Source: Gammaproteobacteria bacterium
GTDB lineage: Bacteria; Pseudomonadota; Gammaproteobacteria; S012-40
Direction of reading: 5' to 3'
Length of the DNA stretch: 22,711 nt
Assembly (NCBI GenBank): GCA_026982215.1
Contig: JALSHN010000136.1
Span: forward strand, 1 to 22,711
How positions within the stretch are numbered: position 1 is the stretch's first letter; every line of letters begins with the position of its first letter. Shown here piece after piece: positions 1-7,239 of this stretch. The translations under genes were made by a program, and so were the position numbers. Below the pieces are notes generated by a model. It was not told the origin of the DNA. It did not search any database and worked only from the letters and a program-made list of their open reading frames with translations.

Positions 1-50
1 GGCGGATGCACACCCTCTATCAAGACTTCAAGGCCCGACTCGCCGCTTGA
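1..50 (+). CDS. 3' end of a gene, possibly D-amino acid aminotransferase (partial)
   Basis: An open frame enters from the left edge and ends with TGA at 48-50. Only 15 complete codons are visible (RMHTLYQDFKARLAA). The Arg-Met-x-x-Leu-Tyr-x-x-Phe/Tyr ending resembles the C-terminus of fold-type IV D-amino acid aminotransferases, which in several gammaproteobacteria sit between dacA and ybeD upstream of lipB. That identification is inferred mainly from context. ybeD starts 32 bases downstream, so co-transcription is likely. The tail of another gene, such as dacA, cannot be excluded. Confidence 0.4.
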   Translation, partial: RMHTLYQDFKARLAA

Positions 51-82
51 AAAACCCGTCCCAAACCCGCAGATAAACACCC

Positions 83-358
83 ATGGCAACACGAGACGAA
101 CCCGACACCCTGCTGGAATTCCCCTGCGACTTCCCCATCAAAGTCATGGGGCGGGGCGACTCCGACCTCCCCAACCGCGTCCACGAGCTGGTCCGCCGCC
201 ACGCCCCCGACACCCCCCAGAGCGCCATCACCACCCGCCCATCGCGCAAGGGCAACTACCTGGCGGTCACCGTCACCATCCGCGCCACCTCCAAAGACCA
301 ACTGGACGCCATCTACCGCGAACTCACCGCCCAAGAATGGGTCCTGTGGGCACTGTGA
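83..358 (+). CDS. ybeD: YbeD/DUF493 family protein
   Basis: Encodes 91 residues, the usual length of the YbeD (DUF493) family, a small ACT-like alpha/beta fold. Family hallmarks visible are the N-terminal LLEFPCDFPIKVMGRG segment, the central RPSRKGNYLAVTVTI strand and the C-terminal LDAIYREL helix. The biochemical role is unsettled; its constant position before lipB suggests a link to lipoate metabolism, which is inference. The stop codon overlaps the start region of lipB, so the two genes are probably translationally coupled. The start chosen is the ATG at 83; no better upstream start is in frame. Confidence 0.93.
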   Translation: MATRDEPDTLLEFPCDFPIKVMGRGDSDLPNRVHELVRRHAPDTPQSAITTRPSRKGNYLAVTVTIRATSKDQLDAIYRELTAQEWVLWAL

Positions 359-981
359 CCATCCGTCACCTGGGGCGCAGCGACTACCACGCCACCTGGG
401 CTGCCATGCGCGACCACACCGAAAACGCCCCCCCCGGAGCTGCTGATGAGATCTGGGTCACCGAACATCCCCCGGTGTTCACCCTCGGGCGCAACGCCCG
501 CCCCGAACACCTCCTCGCCCCCGGCGACATCCCCGTGATCGCCAGCGACCGCGGCGGCCAAGTCACCTACCACGGTCCCGGGCAATTGATCGTCTACCTC
601 CTCCTCGACCTGCGCCGTCGCGGGCTGGGAGTACGTGAACTGGTCACCCTCATGGAACAGGCCCTCATCGACACCCTCGCCCACTGGGACATCACCGCCC
701 ACGCCCGCCCCGACGCCCCCGGTGTCTACGTGGACGGCGCCAAGATCGCCTCCCTGGGTTTGCGCATCCGCCGCGGTCGCAGCTACCACGGCCTGGCCCT
801 CAACGTCGACATGGACCTGGAACCCTTCTCCCGCATCAACCCCTGCGGCCACGCCGGCCTCCCCGTCACCCAACTGCGCGACCTCGGCATCGACACCGAC
901 CTCCCCGGCGCCGCCCGCCTGCTGCTGCCAAGACTCACCCGTCGTCTTCCCCCGGCAACTGTGCCCCCCCGGCACATCTGA
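337..981 (+). CDS. lipB: Octanoyl-[ACP]:protein octanoyltransferase LipB
   Basis: LipB moves the octanoyl chain from acyl carrier protein to the lipoyl domains of 2-oxoacid dehydrogenases and the glycine cleavage H protein, the first step of lipoate assembly in the cytoplasm. The 214-residue product shows the family motif RGGQVTYHGPGQL (residues 72-84), the catalytic lysine in GAKIASLG (Lys136) and the acyl-thioester cysteine in INPCG (Cys170). The ATG at 337 overlaps ybeD by 22 bases. An alternative GTG at 355 overlaps the ybeD TGA as GTGA and begins the protein at TIRHLG, where many homologues begin, so it may be the true start. lipA follows 38 bases downstream. Confidence 0.95.
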   Translation: MGPVGTVTIRHLGRSDYHATWAAMRDHTENAPPGAADEIWVTEHPPVFTLGRNARPEHLLAPGDIPVIASDRGGQVTYHGPGQLIVYLLLDLRRRGLGVRELVTLMEQALIDTLAHWDITAHARPDAPGVYVDGAKIASLGLRIRRGRSYHGLALNVDMDLEPFSRINPCGHAGLPVTQLRDLGIDTDLPGAARLLLPRLTRRLPPATVPPRHI

Positions 982-1019
982 TAGACTATGCTCCCGCAGA
1001 ACACCCCCGAGGCAAACCC

Positions 1020-1958
1020 ATGAGCGCCGGACACCGCCAACGCGGGGCCGCCAAAGTGGCCCGCATCCCGGTCAAGGTGGAGCGCACCGAACGCCCCGCC
1101 CGCAAACCCGCCTGGATCCGCGCCAAGGCCCCCACCCATCCCGCCGTCGGTCGGCTCAAACACATCCTGCGCCAGCGTGGGCTGCACACCGTCTGCGAAG
1201 AGGCCTCCTGCCCCAACATCGGTGAATGCTTCGCCCACGGCACCGCCACCTTCATGATCCTCGGTGACATCTGCACCCGCCGCTGCCCCTTCTGTGACGT
1301 GGCCCACGGCCGCCCCCAGCCACCCGACCCCGACGAACCCCGGCAACTGGCCGAAACCATCCAGGCCATGGGGCTCCACTACGTCGTCATCACCTCCGTG
1401 GACCGCGACGACCTGCGCGACGGCGGCGCCGGACACTTCGTCCGCTGCATCGAAGCCGTACGCCGGGAAAGCCCGCAGACCCGCATCGAGATCCTGGTCC
1501 CCGACTTCCGCGGACGCCTCGAACGCGCCCTGGAGATCCTTGGCCAGACCCCGCCCGACGTCCTCAACCACAACCTGGAGACCGTCCCGCGGCTCTACCG
1601 CCGCGCCCGCCCCGGGGCCGACTACCACCACTCCCTGGAACTTCTGCGCCGCTTCAAGGCCGCCCACCCTCACGTCCCCACCAAATCCGGCCTCATGCTC
1701 GGGCTGGGCGAGCGCGAAGACGAAATCATCGCCGTCCTCAACGACCTGCGCGCGGCCGGCTGCGACATGCTCACCCTGGGGCAATACCTCCAACCCAGCC
1801 GTGACCACCTCCCCGTGGAACGCTTCGTGCACCCCGAGGAATTCGACCGACTGGCCGAAATCGCCCGCGATCTCGGCTTCGGCAACGTCGCCAGCGGCCC
1901 CATGGTCCGCTCCTCCTACCATGCCGACCTCCAGGCCGCGGGAGAACGAATCCGCTGA
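1020..1958 (+). CDS. lipA: Lipoyl synthase LipA (radical SAM)
   Basis: LipA inserts two sulfur atoms into protein-bound octanoyl groups to complete the lipoyl cofactor, consuming S-adenosylmethionine and its own auxiliary iron-sulfur cluster. The 312-residue protein carries the auxiliary-cluster cysteines Cys59, Cys64 and Cys70 in CEEASCPNIGEC. The radical SAM triad is Cys85, Cys89 and Cys92 in CTRRCPFC. The C-terminal RSSYHADLQA segment supplies the serine that ligates the auxiliary cluster in characterised homologues. The N-terminus (about residues 1-30) is basic. A GAGG-like Shine-Dalgarno lies just before the ATG. It follows lipB in the standard gammaproteobacterial order and is likely in one operon with it. 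Confidence 0.97.
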   Translation: MSAGHRQRGAAKVARIPVKVERTERPARKPAWIRAKAPTHPAVGRLKHILRQRGLHTVCEEASCPNIGECFAHGTATFMILGDICTRRCPFCDVAHGRPQPPDPDEPRQLAETIQAMGLHYVVITSVDRDDLRDGGAGHFVRCIEAVRRESPQTRIEILVPDFRGRLERALEILGQTPPDVLNHNLETVPRLYRRARPGADYHHSLELLRRFKAAHPHVPTKSGLMLGLGEREDEIIAVLNDLRAAGCDMLTLGQYLQPSRDHLPVERFVHPEEFDRLAEIARDLGFGNVASGPMVRSSYHADLQAAGERIR

Positions 1959-1980
1959 CACCGCCACGAGGGCCTCGCCC

Positions 1981-3240
1981 ATGCCCCGCACGATTGCCAC
2001 CCTGCTCCTCATCGGTCTCCTGCTCCCCCTCCCGGCCCTGGCACGCCCGACCGGCGCCCACGCCCCCGATCATCCACAACCGCAACACTGCGTCCCCCTC
2101 GGGCGCTGGCTCCTCCCCGGAGCCGGCAAGACACTGCCCAACGGCGAACTCCTGCAACGCCTGAAAAACAAACGCGTCATCCTGCTCGGCGAAGACCACG
2201 ACAACGCCCAGCACCACCGCTGGCAACTCATCGTCGCCGCCCAACTCCATGCCCTCGACGAAGGGCTGCAGCTCGGCTTCGAAAGTTTCCCCCGCAGCGT
2301 CCAACCCGTGCTCGACCGCTGGGTAGCCGGCGAACTCGACGAGGCCCGATTCCTCGAAGAAAGCCGCTGGAACGAAGTCTGGCGTTACGACGCCCGCCTC
2401 TACCTGCCGCTGTTCCGCTTCGCCCGCGACTACCGCATCCCCATGCTCGCCCTCAACGTCGAACGCAGTCTCATCAGCCGCGTCGGCGCCAACGGCTGGG
2501 CCAGCATCCCCCCAGAACAACGCCAAGGCATCGGCGACCCCGCCCCCGCCGCAGCGGAATACCTCGACCTCCTCGCCCGCATCTACGGCCGCCACACCAC
2601 CCCCCACCGCGGCGATGACGGCACCCCCACTGACGACGACCCCAAGCGCCACCTCGACGACCCCCGGTTCCGCCACTTCGTCGAAGGTCAGCTGGTGTGG
2701 GATCGCGCCATGGCCGAAGCCATCGCCGAGGCCCTGCGCCGGGGTGCCCCCCGCATCGTCGCCATCGCCGGTGCCGGTCACCTCATGGGCGGCCACGGCA
2801 TTCCCCATCAACTGGCCGACCTGGGGATCGACGACGTCGCCGTCCTCCTCCCCTGGGACGGCAGCCTCCCCTGCGATGCCCTGGAGCTGCCCCACCTGGC
2901 CGATGCCGTCTTCGGCCTCACCCCACCCGAACGCCCCCGCGTCCCCCGCCCCCGCCTGGGCGTCTACCTGGCCCAAGATGCCCAGGGCGTACGCATCACC
3001 AAAGTGACCCAAGGCTCCATCGCGGAAAAGATCGGCCTGCGTCCCGACGACCTCATCATCGACATGGCCGGGCGAGCGGTCGAAGAAGTCAAAGACGTGG
3101 TAGAACGCGTCCAAGCCACCCAACCCGGCACCTGGCTCCCCCTCACCATCCGCCGCGGTGACCAGCGCCTGGAACTGATCGCCCGCTTCCCCGCCCGGCT
3201 CCCCAACGCCCCCACCCCGCCCCCCGGGATGACACCATGA
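1981..3240 (+). CDS. Secreted ChaN-like (DUF399) protein with C-terminal PDZ domain
   Basis: A 419-residue protein with a clear Sec signal peptide (about residues 1-21, hydrophobic core then ALA-R), so probably periplasmic. Residues about 55-300 match the ChaN/DUF399 family, some members of which bind haem: GEDHDNAQHHRWQ at 70-82, GFESFPR at 99-105 and AGAGHLMGGHGIP at 263-275 are the histidine/glutamate motifs expected. Residues about 323-403 form a PDZ domain, with an RLGVYL loop, the GSIAEKIGLRPDDLI segment and a final IRRGDQRLEL strand. The start chosen is the ATG at 1981, because the reading frame upstream only shadows lipA. It lies 22 bases after lipA and shares ATGA with the next gene. 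Its substrate is unknown; haem or metal handling is inference. Confidence 0.87.
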   Translation: MPRTIATLLLIGLLLPLPALARPTGAHAPDHPQPQHCVPLGRWLLPGAGKTLPNGELLQRLKNKRVILLGEDHDNAQHHRWQLIVAAQLHALDEGLQLGFESFPRSVQPVLDRWVAGELDEARFLEESRWNEVWRYDARLYLPLFRFARDYRIPMLALNVERSLISRVGANGWASIPPEQRQGIGDPAPAAAEYLDLLARIYGRHTTPHRGDDGTPTDDDPKRHLDDPRFRHFVEGQLVWDRAMAEAIAEALRRGAPRIVAIAGAGHLMGGHGIPHQLADLGIDDVAVLLPWDGSLPCDALELPHLADAVFGLTPPERPRVPRPRLGVYLAQDAQGVRITKVTQGSIAEKIGLRPDDLIIDMAGRAVEEVKDVVERVQATQPGTWLPLTIRRGDQRLELIARFPARLPNAPTPPPGMTP

Positions 3241-3458
3241 CCCCCTGGCGCTCCCTCGCCGCCCTCCTCGTCGTCACCGCCTTGAGCGGTTGCTGGCCCC
3301 CCGTGGTCAAACCCTGGGACCGCGACCTGCTCGCCGACCCACGGATGGATCCCACCGAACCGGCCCGGCAACTGGCCGCCGAGGCCAAGATCACCTTCGC
3401 CCGCGAAGCCGCCCGCGGCGGCCATGCCCTGGGAGGAGGCGGCTGCGGATGCAACTGA
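3237..3458 (+). CDS. DUF4266 small lipoprotein with C-terminal GGGGCGCN
   Basis: A 73-residue protein starting at an ATG that overlaps the preceding stop (ATGA). The N-terminus is a lipoprotein signal: charged start, hydrophobic stretch, then LSGC with the lipidated cysteine at residue 19. The next residues, WPPVVKPWDRDLLADPRM, and the ending HALGGGGCGCN, are typical of the DUF4266 family, which is usually encoded next to a DUF3570 protein as here. The function is unknown. The terminal Cys-Gly-Cys after a glycine run could bind metal, form a disulfide or be modified; nothing in the sequence decides. Its last 10 bases overlap the DUF3570 gene. Confidence 0.88.
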   Translation: MTPWRSLAALLVVTALSGCWPPVVKPWDRDLLADPRMDPTEPARQLAAEAKITFAREAARGGHALGGGGCGCN

Positions 3459-4840
3459 AATCCCCCCGCCGCTCCCCCATCATCCCTCCCACCCTGGCCG
3501 GCGCCTGCGCCAGCGTCCTCGCCACCACCCTGCAAGCCGTCCCCCTCGGTGGCGGCGCCCTACTGGAAGAGGATGCCGCCCCCCCGGCCCTCGCCCCCCA
3601 ACCGCGCTACCCCCGATGGCTCGACGACACCCGGGCCAGCGGCTCCAGCCTGCTCTATCGCGAGGGCGACGGCCGCATCCTGGTATGGGAAAACACCCTC
3701 GACATCCGCCACACCCTCGACAGCGACCGCAGTCTCAGCCTCAGCGCCACCAGCGATCTCATCACCGGCGCCTCCCCCATCGGTACCGTCCCCAGCCAGA
3801 CCCCCCAGATCATCACCAGCGCCTCCGGACAAAGCACCACCATCGCCCCCGGCGAGCTTCCCCTGTTCTCCGTCTCCGACCGGCGCCTGGCGGTGGCAGG
3901 ACAATACCGCTACCCCCTCAACGAGAGCCTGCGCGCCACCAGCGGAGCCAGCTTCGCCGTGGAACGCGACTTCAGCTCCATCGGTCTCGCCCAGACTTTC
4001 AGCCACGGGCTGCGCCACGCCCTCACCACCTGGGAAGCCGGCCTGGCCATGGAACTGGACGACATCCGCCCCCTGGGCGGCACCCCGCCCCCGCTGGCCC
4101 GAGAAGGCAGCTTCACCCTCCAAAGTGGGGAAGAGGCCGACGACGTCCCCGGCAAACGCCGCCTCAGTCTCGAATGGCAACTCGGGCTCAGCCAAATCCT
4201 CAGCCGACGCCTGCTACTGCAAGGGCAATACTTCGGCGGCCACCTGAACGGCTACCTCACCGACCCCTACAAACGCATCAGCTACGTCTCCGCCCTCAGC
4301 GGCGAGCCCCTCCCCGGCCAAGGCACCTGGACCGAACGCCGCCCACAACGGCGCACCTTCCACGGTCTCAGCCTGACCCTGCTCGCCTACCTGCCCCACG
4401 ACCCGGTATGGCGCAACCGCATCCGCCTGTTCCGTGACGACTGGCAAATCCGTGCCGCCGCCATCGACAGCCGCCTGGACCTGCCCCTGCCCGGCCCCAC
4501 CCCCCACGGCCTCACCCTCCACGCCCGCCTCTACCGTCAAAGCGCCGCTTGGTTCTACCGCTACCGACTGGTGGACGGCCCCAGCGACCTCCCCGGGGTA
4601 CGCCCCCAGGACATCACCCGAGATCCCACACGCCTTCCCGCCGCCTCGGCCGACTGGCGCCTGGGCAACCTCCAAGACCTGCTCATCGACATCGGCTACC
4701 GCCGCACCCTTCCCAGCATCTGGTGGCTCGACGGCGAACTCCGCACCCGCGCCGGGCGCCTTGTCCAACGCGACCGCGACGAGCTGTTCCCCCGCCTCAC
4801 CGCCTGGTACGCCCAAATCGACCTCAGCCTCAAATGGTAA
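3449..4840 (+). CDS. DUF3570 predicted outer-membrane beta-barrel protein
   Basis: A 463-residue protein starting at the ATG at 3449, which overlaps the DUF4266 gene by 10 bases. The frame is open further upstream, but that part only shadows the lipoprotein gene. Residues 1 to about 30 look like a signal peptide (basic start, then a small/hydrophobic segment ending LQA). The mature part is rich in alternating polar/hydrophobic stretches typical of transmembrane beta-strands and ends with the strand AQIDLSLKW, whose terminal aromatic residue suits a BAM-recognised barrel. It matches the DUF3570 family, of unknown function. Its 3' end overlaps the convergent SAM hydrolase gene by 11 bases. Confidence 0.85.
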   Translation: MQLKSPRRSPIIPPTLAGACASVLATTLQAVPLGGGALLEEDAAPPALAPQPRYPRWLDDTRASGSSLLYREGDGRILVWENTLDIRHTLDSDRSLSLSATSDLITGASPIGTVPSQTPQIITSASGQSTTIAPGELPLFSVSDRRLAVAGQYRYPLNESLRATSGASFAVERDFSSIGLAQTFSHGLRHALTTWEAGLAMELDDIRPLGGTPPPLAREGSFTLQSGEEADDVPGKRRLSLEWQLGLSQILSRRLLLQGQYFGGHLNGYLTDPYKRISYVSALSGEPLPGQGTWTERRPQRRTFHGLSLTLLAYLPHDPVWRNRIRLFRDDWQIRAAAIDSRLDLPLPGPTPHGLTLHARLYRQSAAWFYRYRLVDGPSDLPGVRPQDITRDPTRLPAASADWRLGNLQDLLIDIGYRRTLPSIWWLDGELRTRAGRLVQRDRDELFPRLTAWYAQIDLSLKW

Positions 4841-5555
4841 CCACCCGCACCGGCGTCCCCGGAGCCAGCCCCAAACAACGGGCGGCGTTGTCCCCATTCA
4901 CCGCCACCTCCCACAACCCCAGACTGTTCACATAACAAAACGCCTCCCCCCGCGGACGTTCGGCGAAAATACGCCCTCGAGGCAACACACGTCCCCCCAC
5001 CTCGAGCCGGGCCGCGGAAGAGACAGCCTCGGCCCGCAGCCCCGTCATGGCATTCCCATAACCATCCACGTAAATCACCGCCGCCCAGTCATCCGGCCAC
5101 TCAGGGCGATCCAGCGTCCGCGGCTCGATCTCGCGCCACCCGGAGGGCCCCTCCGACAGCAGCTGCAACGCCGCCGGCACAAACACATCCCGACCATGAA
5201 AGGTGGCACTGCTCCCCTCCGGCACAGGCAACTCCCAAGCCGCTACCTCCCCACTGTGACGCACCACCTGGGACAACAAGCCATTGTCTGGTCCCAACCA
5301 CCAATGACCGTCTGCCTGCAACGCCACCGCCCGTCGCTCACTCCCCACCCCCGGATCCACCACCGTCAACCACAGCCCCGAAGACGGCTCATGACGACGC
5401 AAGGCCGCGAGCAAATACGCCGACGCCCGCGGATCGAAACAAGGCGCATCATGCATCAGATCCACCACCACGCCCCCCGCCGCAGCCAGACGCGTCTTCA
5501 ACTGCCCCACATACGGCCCGGACCAGCCGAAATCGGTGAACAAACGAATCAACAT
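4830..5555 (-). CDS. SAM hydrolase / hydroxide adenosyltransferase-like protein (DUF62)
   Basis: A 241-residue protein of the SAM hydroxide adenosyltransferase family, whose characterised members split S-adenosylmethionine with water into adenosine and methionine. Motifs seen are LFTDFG (5-10, Asp8), VDPGVGSERR (66-75), GPDNG (88-92), FHGRDVF (119-125), DGYGNAMT (164-171) and the C-terminal NSLGLWEVAVNGDNAA. The related fluorinases and chlorinases are longer, about 300 residues, so a hydrolase is more likely than a halogenase. The start is the ATG at 5555, preceded by an AGGGG Shine-Dalgarno, and the protein begins MLIRLFTDFG. It lies downstream of the alpha-operon terminator, so it probably has its own promoter or relies on readthrough. 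Confidence 0.86.
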   Translation of the reverse strand: MLIRLFTDFGWSGPYVGQLKTRLAAAGGVVVDLMHDAPCFDPRASAYLLAALRRHEPSSGLWLTVVDPGVGSERRAVALQADGHWWLGPDNGLLSQVVRHSGEVAAWELPVPEGSSATFHGRDVFVPAALQLLSEGPSGWREIEPRTLDRPEWPDDWAAVIYVDGYGNAMTGLRAEAVSSAARLEVGGRVLPRGRIFAERPRGEAFCYVNSLGLWEVAVNGDNAARCLGLAPGTPVRVVTI

Positions 5556-5602
5556 GCCCCACCCCTGGCCACACCAGCACAACGAAGCCCCGTTCCTGAG
5601 CC

Positions 5603-5638
5603 AAAAACGAAAAAGGCCGGTGAGTCACCCCACCGGCC
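5603..5638 (-). terminator. Intrinsic terminator of the alpha operon
   Basis: On the minus strand an 8-bp perfect stem (arms at 5631-5638 and 5615-5622, GGCCGGTG pairing with CACCGGCC) with an 8-base loop is followed by a T-rich tract (TTTTTCGTTTTT, 5614 to 5603). It lies 38 bases after the rplQ stop, where the superoperon should end. No T-run follows it on the plus strand, so it is unidirectional. Confidence 0.88.
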
Positions 5639-5676
5639 CGAAAACGGCGCACACGCGATCGCCAGCGGCTCCCGGA

Positions 5677-6108
5677 TCACTCCGCTGCCGGCTTCTCCCC
5701 AGCAACCGACTCGGACGCCGGCTGATCCGCCGCGGCCCCGGCGCCCGCCGCCGGGCCCTCCACCAACTGCACATAGGCCATCGGCGCGGCATCACCATCA
5801 CGAAAACCACACTTCAAAATCCGGATATAGCCACCCGGACGCTCGGCAAACCGGGGGCCGATGTCAGTGAACAATTTGGTCACCACCTCACGATCACGCA
5901 GGCGGCTGAACACCAAGCGGCGATTGGCCACCGAATCCCGTTTGGCACGTGTGATCAACGGCTCGGCCACCCGACGCAGCTCTTTGGCCTTGGGGAGCGT
6001 CGTCTTGATGGTCTCATGGGTGAACAAGGCGTTACACAAATTGCGCATCAGCGCCTTGCGATGACTGCTGTTACGCCCCAGTTTTCTGCCTGCTTTGCGA
6101 TGACGCAT
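5677..6108 (-). CDS. rplQ: 50S ribosomal protein L17
   Basis: L17 is a large-subunit protein near the exit tunnel, and the last gene of the alpha block. The 143-residue product begins with the conserved MRHRKAGRKLGRNSSHRKAL, and the core continues to about residue 117 (AYVQLVE). Residues 118-143 form an Ala/Pro/Glu-rich low-complexity tail that E. coli L17 (127 residues) has only in shorter form. It is separated from rpoA by 94 bases that contain a strong hairpin. A terminator follows immediately. Confidence 0.97.
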   Translation of the reverse strand: MRHRKAGRKLGRNSSHRKALMRNLCNALFTHETIKTTLPKAKELRRVAEPLITRAKRDSVANRRLVFSRLRDREVVTKLFTDIGPRFAERPGGYIRILKCGFRDGDAAPMAYVQLVEGPAAGAGAAADQPASESVAGEKPAAE

Positions 6109-6150
6109 GGTCGTCTACCTTAGATGAGTTCTCAGTGTTCAGGAAAGACC

Positions 6151-6180
6151 CCGGGGCCGGTGGAACCCCACCCGCCCCGG
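6151..6180 (-). other. Strong hairpin between rpoA and rplQ
   Basis: Within the 94-base rpoA-rplQ gap lies a near-perfect inverted repeat. The outer arms are CCGGGGC (6151-6157) and GCCCCGG (6174-6180), the inner arms GGTGG (6159-6163) and CCACC (6168-6172), with one C-C mismatch and a 4-base loop. On the transcribed (minus) strand it is followed by GGTCTTTCC rather than a T-run. It therefore looks more like a processing, stability or attenuation element than a full terminator. Confidence 0.6.
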
Positions 6181-6202
6181 CAAACGAATCCCAATGACGG
6201 AA

Positions 6203-7204
6203 TCAGGCGGTCTCTTTCCGATCCCGCAATCCCGGAGGCGGCCAACTCTCCAACTTCATCCCCAGCGACAAACCGCGGGAAGCCAACACATCCTTGATCT
6301 CGGTGAGTGACTTCTTGCCCAGATTGGGGGTCTTGAGCAACTCCACCTCGGTCTTCTGCACCAGATCGCCGATGTAATAGATGTTCTCGGCCTTGAGGCA
6401 ATTGGCGGAACGCACCGTGAGCTCCAGATCGTCCACCGGCCGCAACAGGATCGGATCGATGTTGTGCTCCGTCTGCGCAGACTCCTCCGCCTTACGGCTC
6501 TGCAGATCCACGAACGAAGACAACTGATCCTGGAGGATGGTCGCCGCCGCCCGAATCGCCTGCTCGGGATCCAGCGTACCGTTGGTCTCGATATCGATCA
6601 CCAGCTTGTCCAGGTCGGTGCGCTGATCGACACGGGCGCTCTCCACCTGATAAGCCACCTTGCGCACCGGACTGAACGAGGCATCCAATACCAACTGGCC
6701 GATCTGGCGCCCTTCTTCACTGTCGCGGCTCTCACGCAGCGTGGCGGGCACATACCCCCGACCCCGCTCCACCTTCATGGTCATGTTCAACTCGCCGGAC
6801 TTGGTCAGATTGGCGATCACCAAATCCGGATTCATGATCTCCACATCATGATCCAGGGCGATGTCAGCGGCCGTCACCGGCCCCGGACCCTTTTTGTTGA
6901 GGGTCAAGGTAGCCTCGTCACGGCTGTGCATGCAGATGGCCAACTGCTTGAGATTGAGGATGATCTCGATCACATCCTCCTGTACCCCTTCGATGGCGCT
7001 GTATTCGTGCAGCACCCCATCGATCTGCACCTCGGTCACCGCACTACCCACCATCGAGGACAACAAGATCCGACGCAGGGCATTGCCCAAGGTATGACCA
7101 AAGCCCCGCTCCAGGGGCTCGAGAGTGACACGGGCCCGGGTGGGCGAGAGTTTCTCCACCTCCACCAGACGGGGCTTGAGAAGATTGGGGATGACAGCCT
7201 GCAT
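6203..7204 (-). CDS. rpoA: RNA polymerase alpha subunit
   Basis: The 333-residue alpha subunit nucleates assembly of core RNA polymerase and contacts activators and UP elements. The N-terminal domain (to about residue 235) contains LERGFGHTLGNALRRILLSS, the dimer interface helix. The C-terminal domain carries VRSANCLKAEN, including the DNA-contacting arginine, and TPNLGKKSLTEIKDVLASRG. Length and sequence are close to the E. coli protein (329 residues). The start is the ATG at 7204. It is the fourth gene of the alpha block, between rpsD (35-base gap) and rplQ. Confidence 0.98.
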   Translation of the reverse strand: MQAVIPNLLKPRLVEVEKLSPTRARVTLEPLERGFGHTLGNALRRILLSSMVGSAVTEVQIDGVLHEYSAIEGVQEDVIEIILNLKQLAICMHSRDEATLTLNKKGPGPVTAADIALDHDVEIMNPDLVIANLTKSGELNMTMKVERGRGYVPATLRESRDSEEGRQIGQLVLDASFSPVRKVAYQVESARVDQRTDLDKLVIDIETNGTLDPEQAIRAAATILQDQLSSFVDLQSRKAEESAQTEHNIDPILLRPVDDLELTVRSANCLKAENIYYIGDLVQKTEVELLKTPNLGKKSLTEIKDVLASRGLSLGMKLESWPPPGLRDRKETA

Positions 7205-7239
7205 TTCAGGTTCTCCGTGCGGCCAAAGCTATGGGCGGC

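Noticed and set aside
961..975. GTGCC/GGCAC inverted repeat at the end of lipB
   Set aside because: Only 5 pairs, inside the coding region and without a T-run, so not a terminator; lipB and lipA look co-transcribed.
1771..3123. A 450-codon minus-strand frame under lipA and the ChaN-PDZ gene
   Set aside because: Gly/Val/Ala-rich shadow of well supported plus-strand genes.
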